Source: Streptomyces sp. F001
GTDB lineage: Bacteria; Actinomycetota; Actinomycetes; Streptomycetales; Streptomycetaceae
Assembly (NCBI RefSeq): GCF_004187715.1
Contig: NZ_QZWF01000023.1
Location: 23,341 to 87,340 of the forward strand
Length of the DNA stretch: 64,000 nucleotides
Direction: 5' to 3'
Shown: piece by piece, positions 18,203 to 27,775 of the stretch
How the letters are laid out: each line of letters opens with the position of its first letter
How positions within the stretch are numbered: the first letter of the stretch is position 1
Position numbers and translations under genes: made by a program
The notes under the pieces: model-generated
Databases searched by the model: none
Seen by the model: the letters and a program-made list of their open reading frames with translations, nothing else
What the model was told of the DNA's origin: nothing

Positions 18203-18971
18203 GCGCCGACACCCTCGACGGCAAGGTGGCCGTCATCACCGGAGGATCCCGCGGCATCGGCCTCGGTATCGCCACCGCCTACCGGGCCGCAGGTGCACAC
18301 GTGGTGATCGCGGCCCGTAAGGCGGCCGGACTCGCCGAGGCACGTGAGGAGTTGCTGCGTGTCAAGGGCGACGGCGACATCCACACCGTGGTGGCCAACG
18401 CCGGTGAGCCCGACCAGGCCGAGGCGTGCGTCGACGAGACCATGACCCGCTTCGGCCGGGTCGACATCCTCGTCAACAACGCGGCGACCAACCCGTACAA
18501 CGGCGATCTGCTGGACCTCGATCTGCCGCGTGCGGAGAAGACCGTACGGGTCAACCAGTACGGGATGATCGCCTGGACCCGCTGTGCATGGCGCGCCTGG
18601 ATGGCCGAGCACGGGGGAGCGGTGATCAACATCGCCTCCGTCGGCGGGCTGATCGTCGACCCGCACATCGGCTACTACAACGCCACCAAGGCCGCCATGC
18701 TCCATATGACCCGGCAGCTCGCGTACGAACTCGGGCCGAAGGCACGGGTCAACGCCATCGCCCCCGGGCTGATCAAGACGGAGCTGGCGCGCGCCGTGTG
18801 GGAGGTCCGCGAGCCCATCCTCACCGCCAAGCTGCCGATGCGGCGCCTCGGCACCGTGGAGGACGTGGCGAACGCGGCCCTGTTCCTCGCCTCCGAGGCC
18901 TCCTCGTGGATGACCGGCCAGACCCTGGTGCTCGACGGCGGTGCGACCGCCCTGCCGATCGGGGTGGACGA

Positions 18972-18975
<4 letters not shown>
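18199..18975 (+). CDS. Short-chain dehydrogenase/reductase
   Basis: A 258-residue classical SDR. It has the NAD(P)-binding TGGSRGIGLGIA, NNAATNPYNG, the catalytic Ser in NIASVGG, and YNATK as the Tyr-Lys pair; the C-terminus ASSWMTGQTLVLDGG closes the fold. It probably oxidises or reduces a hydroxy/keto-acyl-CoA or alcohol in this operon. GTG start overlapping the stop of the ACAD11-like gene; its own stop overlaps the next SDR in the same way. Confidence 0.92.
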
Positions 18976-19753
<778 letters not shown>

Positions 19754-19757
<4 letters not shown>

Positions 19758-20548
19758 GGGTGGGCATCGACATCCAGGACGACGGGCTCGCCCGCGTCAC
19801 CCTGCGCCGCGGCGAGGCGGGCAACGCCATCGGCCTGGAGACGGCGCGCGGACTCCTTGACGCGGCACGGGCCTGTGAGCGCGAGGGCGCCAGGGCGGTG
19901 CTGCTCACCGGCGAGGGGAAGTCCTTCTGTGTCGGCGGCGACCTCAGGGAATTCTCCCTGCTCTCGGGCGCCGCGCTGGAGAAGCACCTCATCGCGGTCA
20001 CCGACGCCCTGCACGAGGCTCTGCGCACCTTCGTCGCGATCGACGCGCCGATGGTGGCCGCCGTCCAGGGAGCGGTCGCCGGGGCCGGCATCGGGCTGGC
20101 CGCGGCCGCCGATGTGACCCTCGCGGCCGACAATGCCTCGTTCACCGCCGCGTACACCGGCATCGGCTACTCGCCGGACGCTGGAGTGAGCTGGTTCCTG
20201 CCCCGTCTCATCGGGCCCAAGCGCGCGCTGGATCTGCTGCTGACCAACTGCCGGATTCCCGCGGCGGAGGCCGCGGCGATCGGGCTGGTGAGCCGGGTCG
20301 TCGCCGACGAGCAGCTGGCCGCCGAGGCCGCGCGCACGGCCGAGGCCCTGCGCCGCGGACCCACCGCCGCCTTCGGCGCCACCTGCCGGCTCGTCGCCGC
20401 CGGTCTCACCTCGGAGCTCGCCTCGCACCTGGACCGTGAGGCCCGTTCGCTCGCCGCCGCGGCCGCCTCCGACGCGGGCCGTGAGGGCGTTGCCGCCTTC
20501 CTCGGCAAGCGGGCGCCCGACTTCACCCGCGTTTCCCCCAGGACCTGA
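19754..20548 (+). CDS. Enoyl-CoA hydratase/isomerase, PaaG-like
   Basis: A 264-residue crotonase-fold protein. The oxyanion segments are GEGKSFCVGGDLREFS and GAVAGAGIGLAAAADVTLAA. Both canonical hydratase Glu positions are absent. Instead it has GYSPDAGVSWFLPRLIG, close to the PDSGGTWxLPR segment of PaaG-type isomerases, whose Asp is catalytic (family knowledge). Double-bond isomerisation is therefore more likely than hydration. Start at 19754 overlaps the SDR stop; an in-frame ATG at 19742 is also possible. Confidence 0.87.
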
Positions 20549-20577
20549 TCCCCACCCGAAACCCCATGGAGCCCACC

Positions 20578-21726
20578 GTGTCGGAAGCATTCATCGCCGG
20601 AGCCGTCCGCACCCCGGTCGGCCGCCGCAAGGGCGCGCTCAGCGGCGTGCACCCGGCCGACCTCGGCGCGCATGTGCTGCGTGCTCTTGTCGAGCGCACC
20701 GGCGTCGACCCCGGCGCCGTCGACGACGTGTACTTCGGCTGCGTCAGCCAGATCGGCGCGCAGACCGGAAACATCGCCCGCACGGCGTGGCTGTCGGCGG
20801 GCCTGCCGCAGCATGTCCCCGGCACCACCATCGACCGGCAGTGCGGTTCCTCCCAGCAGGCTGTGCACTTCGCCGCCCAGGCGGTCATGTCGGGCACCGC
20901 GGACCTGGTGGTCGCCGGGGGCGTGGAGGTCATGAGCCTCGTGCCCATCGCCAGCCCCATGTACGTCGGCGAACAGGCCGGCATGGGCAGTCCGTACGCG
21001 GGCGAAGGCTGGCGCGAGCACTTCGGGGAGCAGGAGGTCTCGCAGTTCCGGGGTGCCGAGCTGATCGCCGAGAAGTGGGCCGTCTCCCGTGAGGACATGG
21101 AGCAGTTCGCGCTCACCAGCCATCAGCGGGCCCTCGCCGCCCAGGCCGACGGTGCGTTCGACGACGAGATCACCCCGGCCTTCGGGCTCACCGCCGACGA
21201 GGGCCCGCGCGCCGACACCACGCTGGAGAAGATGGCGGGCCTGAAGACCCTCACCGAGGGCGGCCGGCTGACCGCCGCCGTATCCAGCCAGATCTCCGAC
21301 GGCGCGGCCGCCCTGCTGATCGCCTCCGGGGAGGCGGTACGCCGCCACGGTCTGACCCCGCTGGCCCGGGTGCACACCCTGGCCGTGGTCGGCTCCGACC
21401 CGATCCACATGCTGACCGGTCCGATCCTGGCGACGGAGAAGGTGCTGGACAAGGCCGGTCTCTCGATCGGTCAGATCGATCTCGTCGAGATCAACGAGGC
21501 CTTCGCTTCCGTCGTCCTCGCGTGGCAGAAGGAGATCGGTGCCGACGAGGCCCGGGTCAACGCCTTCGGCGGCGCGATCGCGCTCGGTCATCCGCTCGGC
21601 GCCACGGGCGCCCGGCTGATGACCACGCTCGTTCACCAGCTGCGCAGGACGGGCGGGCGTTATGGTCTGCAGACGATGTGCGAGGGCGGGGGCATGGCCA
21701 ATGCGACCGTCATCGAACGCCTGTGA
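20578..21726 (+). CDS. Acetyl-CoA acetyltransferase (thiolase)
   Basis: A 382-residue degradative thiolase with every catalytic motif: the nucleophile Cys in DRQCGSSQQAVHF, NEAFASVVLAW, GGAIALGHPLGATGAR with the catalytic His, and MCEGGGMANATVIE with the second Cys. It cleaves a 3-ketoacyl-CoA with CoA, the terminal step of the operon. GTG at 20578 is preferred because GGAG lies six bases upstream; an ATG four codons earlier (20566) would overlap that site. Last gene before the tetR gene. Confidence 0.93.
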   Translation: MSEAFIAGAVRTPVGRRKGALSGVHPADLGAHVLRALVERTGVDPGAVDDVYFGCVSQIGAQTGNIARTAWLSAGLPQHVPGTTIDRQCGSSQQAVHFAAQAVMSGTADLVVAGGVEVMSLVPIASPMYVGEQAGMGSPYAGEGWREHFGEQEVSQFRGAELIAEKWAVSREDMEQFALTSHQRALAAQADGAFDDEITPAFGLTADEGPRADTTLEKMAGLKTLTEGGRLTAAVSSQISDGAAALLIASGEAVRRHGLTPLARVHTLAVVGSDPIHMLTGPILATEKVLDKAGLSIGQIDLVEINEAFASVVLAWQKEIGADEARVNAFGGAIALGHPLGATGARLMTTLVHQLRRTGGRYGLQTMCEGGGMANATVIERL

Positions 21727-21743
21727 CGCATCCGATTGGCAAC

Positions 21744-21756
21744 TGAGTTCAACTTG
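21744..21756. promoter_or_regulatory. TetR-type operator, site 3 (tetR promoter)
   Basis: TGAGTTCAACTTG, a degenerate copy of the 13-bp pattern (last two bases differ). It sits between a TTGGCA -35-like hexamer (21736-21741) and TTTAGT (21759-21764), spacer 17, upstream of the tetR gene at 21804. This suggests autoregulation. Confidence 0.55.
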
Positions 21757-21803
21757 GGTTTAGTCTCGGCTACCGACACGGTGAGTGACGGCCAGGAGAA
21801 GTC

Positions 21804-22424
21804 ATGACGAAGATCGTTGAACCGGAGGCGGGACCGCGGTCCAAGCGCGCCGCCATTCTCGCGGCTGCCGTGGACTGCTTCGGCGAGGCCGGCTTCGAGG
21901 CGACGAAGTGGTCCACCGTGGCCGAGCGGGTCGGTATCGGGCAGACCGCGCTCTACCACTACTTCGAGTCGAAAACCCACTGTCTGCTCACCATCATGCG
22001 GCTCGAACTGCAGCGCTCCCACGACCGGTTCGCCGAGGCGACCAAGGACACCGCGGACCCTGTCGAGGCGCTGCGGGCCGCAGTCCGGGCGGCGTACGAC
22101 GTCTCCCCGCACGAGGTCCTGCAGATGCGCATTCTGCAGAACCACATGGACCTGCTGTCCGGCTCGCGCCGGTCCGCGCGCGAGGAGGCCGAGCGGGTCG
22201 CGGCCCGGCAGTTGGTCCAGGTCGTCGAGCGCGACTGGACGAACCTGCTGGTGAGGGGCATGGCCCAGGGTGCTTTCCCGCTGCGGGACGCACAGTTGCT
22301 GGGCGCGAGTGTGCTCGGCCTGATCGTCAGTGTGTGGCGGTGGTACCGGCCGTCCGGGCCGACGCCGCTCGCGGAGATCAGTGAGCTGATCGAGGGCGCC
22401 TGCGTGCGGATGGTCGCCTCTTGA
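21804..22424 (+). CDS. TetR-family regulator of the catabolic island
   Basis: A 206-residue TetR repressor. The N-terminal helix-turn-helix covers about residues 14-60 (RAAILAAAVDCFGEAGFEATKWSTVAERVGIGQTALYHYFESK), followed by an all-helical ligand domain. CCAGGAG precedes the ATG. It lies downstream of a CoA-catabolic operon and close to four related palindromes, so the natural ligand may be a pathway acyl-CoA, as for other fatty-acid or steroid TetR proteins (inference). A strong terminator follows. Confidence 0.92.
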   Translation: MTKIVEPEAGPRSKRAAILAAAVDCFGEAGFEATKWSTVAERVGIGQTALYHYFESKTHCLLTIMRLELQRSHDRFAEATKDTADPVEALRAAVRAAYDVSPHEVLQMRILQNHMDLLSGSRRSAREEAERVAARQLVQVVERDWTNLLVRGMAQGAFPLRDAQLLGASVLGLIVSVWRWYRPSGPTPLAEISELIEGACVRMVAS

Positions 22425-22449
22425 TGCGCTGAGCGGTCCCGCGGCACCT

Positions 22450-22485
22450 CGCGGCCCCCTGACGGAAGTCCGTCAGGGGGCCGCG
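22450..22485 (+). terminator. Rho-independent-like hairpin after tetR
   Basis: Perfect 16-bp stem with arms 22450-22465 (CGCGGCCCCCTGACGG) and 22470-22485 and a 4-base AAGT loop, followed by TTGTCG. It ends the tetR transcript and separates it from the lipoprotein promoter. Confidence 0.85.
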
Positions 22486-22529
22486 TTGTCGTCTCCTCTC
22501 ACCCGTGTGATCGGGTACGTCATCAACCA

Positions 22530-22559
22530 TTGCCAGGTGTGTTACCCCAGCATTAAAAT
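22530..22559 (+). promoter_or_regulatory. Promoter of the binding-protein gene
   Basis: TTGCCA at 22530-22535 and TAAAAT at 22554-22559 with an 18-base spacer give a recognisable housekeeping-type promoter. The palindromic operator at 22562-22587 starts three bases after the -10 and would cover the start site. Confidence 0.6.
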
Positions 22560-22561
22560 CC

Positions 22562-22587
22562 AACCTGAATTGAACTTAACTCAGGTT
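22562..22587. promoter_or_regulatory. TetR-type operator, site 4 (lipoprotein gene)
   Basis: A 26-bp inverted repeat with perfect 7-bp outer arms AACCTGA (22562-22568) and TCAGGTT (22581-22587). Inside it, 22571-22583 reads TGAACTTAACTCA, matching the shared pattern TGANNTNANNTCA. This is the most extended palindrome of the four sites. Confidence 0.65.
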
Positions 22588-22603
22588 GATCTGGGGAGGG
22601 GTC

Positions 22604-23797
22604 ATGCGACGACGCACCACACGCGCACTCATCGCCGTACTCACTGCGGTCATCGCGCTGGTCGCGAGCGCCTGCGGCACCGGAGGCCCCTCGGCTGCGA
22701 GGGATGACAAGGTCATCAGAATCGGCGCATGGTATCCGTTGACAGGGGCCCTGGCCTCCTTCGGCATTCCGGAGCGGGCAGGTGCCGACGCGTACTTCAA
22801 GTCGGTGAACGCACGCGGCGGCATCAACGGCCGCAAGATCGAGTGGATCGTCAAGGACAGCGCGTTCGATCCGCAGCAGACGGTGCAGGTCGCGCGTCGG
22901 CTTGTCGACCAGGAAGGGGTCGTGGCGATCGTCGCGGCCAACGGAACCGCCCAGTCGCAGGCCACCTTCCCCTTCGTGCTCGAGCAGTCGAAGGTGCCGG
23001 TCCTCAACCCGCTGGGCGGGGACGAGTCCTGGTACGAGCCGGCCCGCGACGGCCTGTTCGGTCTGCAGACGCTGTACGAGGACCAGGCGGCCGCCCTCGG
23101 GGACTGGGTGGCACGCGACAGAGCGAAGAAGGTGCTCGTCGTGCACAGCGACCCGAAGGCATTCGTGAACGTCGCCAAGGAGATCGGCCCCGCTGCCCGC
23201 AAGACCGACCCGTCGGTCGAGGTGAAGAGCTTGACGGTCAAGTTCCAGACCACCGACTACAGCCCAGTCATCAGCAAGGTGAAGGCCCGGAAACCCGACG
23301 CGGTCGTCCTGATCCTCGCGGCGGCCGAGGCCGCGTCCTACCTCAAGGAAGCCAAGCTTCAGGGGCTCACGGCCCCCGTCTACGGCTATGCGCCGGTGGC
23401 TGCGCAGTCCACGCTCACGCTGGCGGGCAAGGCTGCCGAAGGGGTCAAGGCCGTGCAGCTGGTCAAGTCACCGCATGACGACGATCCGGCCGTCAAGGAG
23501 TTCCGCGAGGCGATGGCGAAGTACGAGCCGGGTCAGCCGGCCGACTTCATCACCCTGTGGGGCTGGGCCGCGGCGAAGGCGTTCGTCGAGGTCGCCAGAA
23601 CCATCGATGGACCGGTCACCTCCGAGTCGCTCACCCGGGCTTTCGAGAACGCGCGTGACGTCGACACGGGCGTGGGGCCGGTGCTCAACTTCTCCGACGA
23701 CCACCACCTCGGCACCCGCGACGTACAGAAGGTCGTCGTCACCAACGGCCGCTGGGAGTCCCAGGGCGACTTCTTCACCCCGCCCACGCGCGACTGA
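22604..23797 (+). CDS. Branched-chain amino acid-type ABC substrate-binding lipoprotein
   Basis: A 397-residue periplasmic-binding-protein-like lipoprotein (Leu/Ile/Val-binding, type 1 fold). The N-terminus MRRRTTRALIAVLTAVIALV is a signal sequence ending in a lipobox-like VASAC24. The mature part opens with KVIRIGAWYPLTGALASFG and has NARGGINGRKIEWIVKDSAFDP, standard for the family. No permease or ATPase gene is nearby, so it must share a transporter or act as a sensor. ATG at 22604 follows GGGGAGGGG. Operator site 4 links its expression to the catabolic regulon, so it may bind the growth substrate (inference). Confidence 0.9.
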   Translation: MRRRTTRALIAVLTAVIALVASACGTGGPSAARDDKVIRIGAWYPLTGALASFGIPERAGADAYFKSVNARGGINGRKIEWIVKDSAFDPQQTVQVARRLVDQEGVVAIVAANGTAQSQATFPFVLEQSKVPVLNPLGGDESWYEPARDGLFGLQTLYEDQAAALGDWVARDRAKKVLVVHSDPKAFVNVAKEIGPAARKTDPSVEVKSLTVKFQTTDYSPVISKVKARKPDAVVLILAAAEAASYLKEAKLQGLTAPVYGYAPVAAQSTLTLAGKAAEGVKAVQLVKSPHDDDPAVKEFREAMAKYEPGQPADFITLWGWAAAKAFVEVARTIDGPVTSESLTRAFENARDVDTGVGPVLNFSDDHHLGTRDVQKVVVTNGRWESQGDFFTPPTRD

Positions 23798-23855
23798 CGC
23801 CATCACCTGCCCGCGACTGACGCAGGCAGCCTTCCGCACAGCGAGAGGACCACTC

Positions 23856-24215
23856 ATGCCCAGTGTGCTGCGTGCCTACATGGCGCGGATGGACAGCGAC
23901 CATCCGGAAACGGCACTCGAACTCCTCACCCCGGACTTCCGTTTCCTCATCGCCCTCCCGGGCCGCGAGGCGACGGGACGGAGCAGGGACGACTTCGCCG
24001 CATACATCGCGGGCCGGAACGCCGTCGACCGGGTCCACGAAATCCTCCGCCACAGCCGTGACGGTGATCTGGAGACCGTGTACGGAGTGGTGACCGAGTC
24101 GGGCAAGGCCATGGGGTCCTTCCTCTCGGCCGCGGTCGTCACGCCCGACGGACTGATGGCGCGCTACCAGTCGTACTTCACCACGACGTACGACCTCATC
24201 GACTGGCCGGAGTAA
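23856..24215 (+). CDS. SnoaL-like (NTF2-fold) small protein
   Basis: A 119-residue protein with the helix-strand pattern of the NTF2/SnoaL fold: YMARMDSDHPETALELLTPDFRFLIALPG followed by a cone of strands ending RYQSYFTTTYDLIDWPE. Such proteins are small hydratases, isomerases or ligand-binding partners. The ATG at 23856 follows GAGAGG. It is followed by a related but frameshifted gene, so the two look like a tandem duplication. No catalytic residues can be assigned with confidence. Confidence 0.7.
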   Translation: MPSVLRAYMARMDSDHPETALELLTPDFRFLIALPGREATGRSRDDFAAYIAGRNAVDRVHEILRHSRDGDLETVYGVVTESGKAMGSFLSAAVVTPDGLMARYQSYFTTTYDLIDWPE

Positions 24216-24276
24216 CACCCGGCCGCGCGCCCGAGCACCACACCACCGCCCCGAACAGAGCCACAAGGAAGCCGAC

Positions 24277-24668
24277 ATGACGGAGACAACGACCGAGGCC
24301 CGCCCTGCGCCGCCCCCTTCCTCACCGCCTGGTTCGAGATCCTCGACAGTGACGAGCCGTCCAGGATCCTCGACCTGATCAGCGACGACTTCTCCCTCTC
24401 CATCCTGTTCTCCACCGGCGGCGGCGACGCCACCGACTTCGCCGGTGACCGCGCCGCCCTCGTCGGATACCTGGAGCAGCGCGAGAAGGGCACGCGCACC
24501 CACCACCTGCTGTCCGCGACCACTCTCGGCCAGGACGAACTTTTCCTCGGCGAGGTAAGGCGAGGGGGCGTACCCGAGGCGAGTTTCGTCGCCGCCGGCA
24601 GGGTGGACGACAACGGCCGGCTGAGCCGGCTGCTGATCGGCCGGTCGTCCGAGATCCGATTCGACTGA
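24277..24668 (+). pseudogene. SnoaL-like paralogue with frameshift
   Basis: An ATG at 24277 with AAGGAAG upstream starts MTETTTEARPAPPP, but that frame stops after 33 codons. The related protein continues in another frame from about 24309: FLTAWFEILDSDEPSRILDL and onward to a stop at 24666-24668, matching the fold of the preceding gene. Restoring one base in the C-run near 24311-24319 would join the halves into a ~131-residue protein. No start codon exists in the second frame. Either a true inactivating deletion or a sequencing error in a C-run. Confidence 0.7.
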
Positions 24669-24688
24669 TACACCTACGGAGGACAGCC

Positions 24689-25009
24689 ATGTACAACCTC
24701 GTCCTGCTCGCGGCACGCCCCCCAGAGTGGACCCACGAGCGGTTCATCGCCTGGTGGCGCGGCGATCACGCCGAGCTGACCTTCCGCCTGCCCGGCCTCC
24801 GCGCCTGGCGCCACACCGAGATCGACCAGGCCCTGGAGCCGCGCTCCGAGGGCTGGGACGGGATCTCCGTGCTCAGCTTCGACTCCCCGGAGGACTTGAA
24901 GAAGGCCCTCGCGAGCCCGGAATGGGCGGAGGCGGTCGCCCAGGTCGGGGACATGAAGGGCCGCCGCATCGCGGTGCTGGGCCACGAAGCTGAGATGTTC
25001 ACCGGCTGA
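24689..25009 (+). CDS. EthD-like protein
   Basis: A 106-residue dimeric alpha/beta-barrel (ferredoxin-like) protein of the EthD type: MYNLVLLAARPPEWTHERFIAWWRGDHAEL, with a later helix DLKKALASPEWAEAVAQVGDM and a final strand carrying HEAEMF. EthD-like proteins accompany oxidative catabolic genes and some act as small lyases or cyclases. GGAGG precedes the ATG by about seven bases. It lies in line with the SnoaL-like and ligase genes. Confidence 0.8.
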   Translation: MYNLVLLAARPPEWTHERFIAWWRGDHAELTFRLPGLRAWRHTEIDQALEPRSEGWDGISVLSFDSPEDLKKALASPEWAEAVAQVGDMKGRRIAVLGHEAEMFTG

Positions 25010-25052
25010 GACCGCCGGATCGCCCTTCCCCAGTTCGTCAGCACGGCAGTAA

Positions 25053-25078
25053 GACCGACCGGCAATCGCCGGCCGGTC
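25053..25078 (+). terminator. Weak hairpin between EthD and ligase genes
   Basis: Eleven-base arms 25053-25063 (GACCGACCGGC) and 25068-25078 with one mismatch and a 4-base loop. It could end the preceding transcript partly or be a processing site. Confidence 0.35.
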
Positions 25079-25128
25079 CGAGAACAGCGTTCGTCACGGA
25101 GTTCGGCACAGCGTAGCGAGGAAGCGGG

Positions 25129-26628
25129 ATGCGACAGGTAGCGCGGGAGTTCCACCACAGGGCCGAGCAGGAGGACTTCGTCGCCGTCATCGACGACACG
25201 GGCAGCCATACGGCGCGCGAGCTGCTCGCCGAGGCCGCCCGGCTCGCCGAGGCGATGTCCACCGGCGAGGCCGGCGGCACCGTCCTGCTCCAGGCCGACA
25301 ACTCATGGCGCACCGTCGCCGCCAGCCTCGCCGTGGGTCTCACCGGCGGGGTCCTCGCGGTGGTCAACCGCCACACCACACGTGCCGAGTTCGCCGCGGC
25401 CTTCGAGGACATCCGCCCGGACGCCGTCGTCGCCGAGCCCTCGGCGACGGCCGAATGGACGGTGCCCGAACTGCTCCCGGGCCGGGCGGAGACCGTACTC
25501 GACGGCTGGACCTGCCGGTCCGCGGCCGGCGACCGCGATGTGTCGCGCTGGTCGGGCGGCGTCCTGATCGGACTGACCTCCGGCTCCACCGGGCGGCCCA
25601 AGGGGGTCGTGCAGTCCGAGGAGGCCCTGCGCTACGCCGGTACGAGCACCATCGAGATCAACGGTCTGACCCGCGGCGACGCGGTGGCCGCCATCGTGCC
25701 GCTCTCGTCGACGGCCGCGTACTGCTTCGGCGTCTACCTCTCGCTGCTGCTGGGCGGCCCGCTCGTCCTGGCGGGGAAGTGGGACCGGGCTGTGGCGCTG
25801 CGGCGGATGGCCGAAGCCGAGGTCCGCTGGACCATGTGCGTCCCGACGATGGCGTTGCAGATGGGCGCCGAAGCGGCCGGCTCCGGCATCCTCGCGGGGG
25901 TCCGGGCGATCACCGTGGGCGGCGGTCCGATGGACCGAGGCGCCCTCGCGCGCGCAGAGAAGTCCCTGGGCACGAAGATCCTCCGCGTCTTCGGCATGTC
26001 CGAGTGCCTCGGCCACACCTCGCCGCACCCCGACGACCCCGAGGAGATACGGCTCGGAAGGGACGGCCGCCCCTTCCCCGGTACGGAGCTGCGTGCCCTT
26101 ACCGCCGACGGGGCCGTGGCCGCACCGGGCGTGTCCGGCCGGGCGCAGGTGCGCGGTCCCTCCCTCTTCCTCGGCTACGCCCGCGACGGCAGGGTCGAGC
26201 CGCCCGCGCTGACGCAGGACGGCTACTTCCCCACCGGGGACCTGCTGACGACCCACGAGGACGGCACCGTCAGCATCATGGGCCGCGAGAAGGACATCAT
26301 CATCCGCGGCGGCCGCAACATCGACATCACCGAGATAGAGCGCGCCGTCGCCGGCTACCCGCGGGTGGCCCGGGCCTGTGTCGCCGCCGTCCCGGACGAG
26401 GTGCTCGGCGAACGGATCGCGCTGCTCGTCGTCACGGAGGACGGCGGCGGCATCGACCTGGCGGAGGTGACCGGGCACCTGGACAGCATCGGACTGCCGA
26501 AGAACAAGTGGCCCGAGTTCGTGTACGACATCGAGGAACTGCCCCAGACCAAGGTCGGCAAACTCGACCGGTTCGGGGCCCGCGAACTGGTCCGCCGACT
26601 CCACGCGCGCACCCCCGACCCGGCATGA
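25129..26628 (+). CDS. Acyl-CoA ligase / AMP-dependent synthetase
   Basis: A 499-residue adenylate-forming enzyme. Motifs: LIGLTSGSTGRPKGVVQSEE (~147), RVFGMSECLGH, GYFPTGDLLTTHEDGTVSIMGREKDIIIRGGRNIDITEIE, and the C-terminal LPQTKVGKLDR with the catalytic Lys. It differs clearly from the ligase at 5235-6899, so the island encodes two separate acid-activating enzymes. It begins about 120 bases after the EthD-like gene and is followed after 49 bases by the metallo-hydrolase gene. Confidence 0.9.
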   Translation: MRQVAREFHHRAEQEDFVAVIDDTGSHTARELLAEAARLAEAMSTGEAGGTVLLQADNSWRTVAASLAVGLTGGVLAVVNRHTTRAEFAAAFEDIRPDAVVAEPSATAEWTVPELLPGRAETVLDGWTCRSAAGDRDVSRWSGGVLIGLTSGSTGRPKGVVQSEEALRYAGTSTIEINGLTRGDAVAAIVPLSSTAAYCFGVYLSLLLGGPLVLAGKWDRAVALRRMAEAEVRWTMCVPTMALQMGAEAAGSGILAGVRAITVGGGPMDRGALARAEKSLGTKILRVFGMSECLGHTSPHPDDPEEIRLGRDGRPFPGTELRALTADGAVAAPGVSGRAQVRGPSLFLGYARDGRVEPPALTQDGYFPTGDLLTTHEDGTVSIMGREKDIIIRGGRNIDITEIERAVAGYPRVARACVAAVPDEVLGERIALLVVTEDGGGIDLAEVTGHLDSIGLPKNKWPEFVYDIEELPQTKVGKLDRFGARELVRRLHARTPDPA

Positions 26629-26677
26629 ACCGGGCACACCCGGCCCTCCCGGGCCGGCCGACGACCTACGGAGAGCT

Positions 26678-27715
26678 ATGACAGCGCGGTTCGACCAGGG
26701 CCCATGGGCCGCAGCCGGAGTCCAGACCGTCCAGCCCGGGGTGCACCGCGTCCCCCTGCCGCTGCCCAACGACGGACTGCACGCCGTCAACGTCTATCTG
26801 CTGGAGAACCTGGCCGACGACGGCATCGTCATGATCGACGGCGGCTGGGCGATCCCCGAGGCCCGCAAGGCCCTGGAAGAGGCCCTGGCCGCCATCGGCC
26901 GCGACCTCGGCGACATCAGCCACATCCTGGTCACCCACATCCATCGGGACCACTACACCAACGCCGTGGAACTGCGCCGGCTGCTGGGATCCCGTGTGTA
27001 CCTGGGTGCCGGCGAACGGCCGGGCCTGGAGATGCTCGACCGGCTGCGCAGCGACGAGCCCGCCGGCTCCCTGGAGACCCTGCGCAGGGCGGGCGCAGGT
27101 GAACTGGCCGACCGTATCCAGGCGATGGACCACGGCGGCTACGACCCGGGCATGTGGGAAGCCCCCGACCACTGGCTCGGCGCGGAAACCCTCCGCTTCG
27201 GCGACGGCGAGCTGCACGTCGTACCAACGCCCGGACACACCAAGGGACATGTCGTATTCCTGGACGAACAGCGCGGACTGCTGTTCTCCGGAGACCACGT
27301 CCTGCCGCACATCACCCCGTCCATCGGCTTCGAACTGGCGGAACCCGGCGGCCGGCCGCTCGCCGACTACCTGGACTCGCTGCGGCTGATGACCCGGTAC
27401 GCCGACGCGCGCCTGCTGCCCGCGCACGGGCCGGTCGCCGACAGCGTCCACACCCGGGTCGCCGAGCTGCTCACGCACCACGACGACCGGCTGGACGAGA
27501 GCCTGACGGCGCTGGGCGAGTCCACGCTCGACGCCCACGCGGTGGCACGCAAGCTGGGCTGGACGCGCCGTCAGGTGCCGTTCGGTGAGCTCAGCGCCTT
27601 CAACCAGATGCTCGCGGTCAACGAGACGGCGGCGCATCTGGACGTCCTGGTGCTGCGGGGGAGGGCCTCGGTGGCGTTCGAGGGCGGGGTGAACCAGTAC
27701 ACGCGCGTGAAGTGA
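26678..27715 (+). CDS. Metallo-beta-lactamase-fold hydrolase
   Basis: A 345-residue MBL-fold enzyme with the dinuclear metal motif THIHRDHYTNAVEL (HxHxDH), the later ligand His in PTPGHTKGHVVF, the bridging Asp in LLFSGDHVLPH, and LLPAHGPVAD. After the catalytic domain comes an ~80-residue helical domain, the arrangement of the LACTB2-like group. Possible roles are hydrolysis of a thioester, lactone or ester of the pathway. ATG at 26678; terminated by the hairpin at 27743. Confidence 0.87.
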   Translation: MTARFDQGPWAAAGVQTVQPGVHRVPLPLPNDGLHAVNVYLLENLADDGIVMIDGGWAIPEARKALEEALAAIGRDLGDISHILVTHIHRDHYTNAVELRRLLGSRVYLGAGERPGLEMLDRLRSDEPAGSLETLRRAGAGELADRIQAMDHGGYDPGMWEAPDHWLGAETLRFGDGELHVVPTPGHTKGHVVFLDEQRGLLFSGDHVLPHITPSIGFELAEPGGRPLADYLDSLRLMTRYADARLLPAHGPVADSVHTRVAELLTHHDDRLDESLTALGESTLDAHAVARKLGWTRRQVPFGELSAFNQMLAVNETAAHLDVLVLRGRASVAFEGGVNQYTRVK

Positions 27716-27742
27716 CACCAACGCACAGGCAGGAAGAAAAAC

Positions 27743-27767
27743 GGGGGGCGCGGCGACCGCGCCCCCC
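27743..27767. terminator. Bidirectional hairpin terminator
   Basis: Perfect 11-bp stem, arms 27743-27753 (GGGGGGCGCGG) and 27757-27767, loop of three, preceded by AAAAA on the left and followed by TT on the right. It lies between convergent MBL-hydrolase and SDR genes. Confidence 0.8.
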
Positions 27768-27775
27768 TTCCCCTG

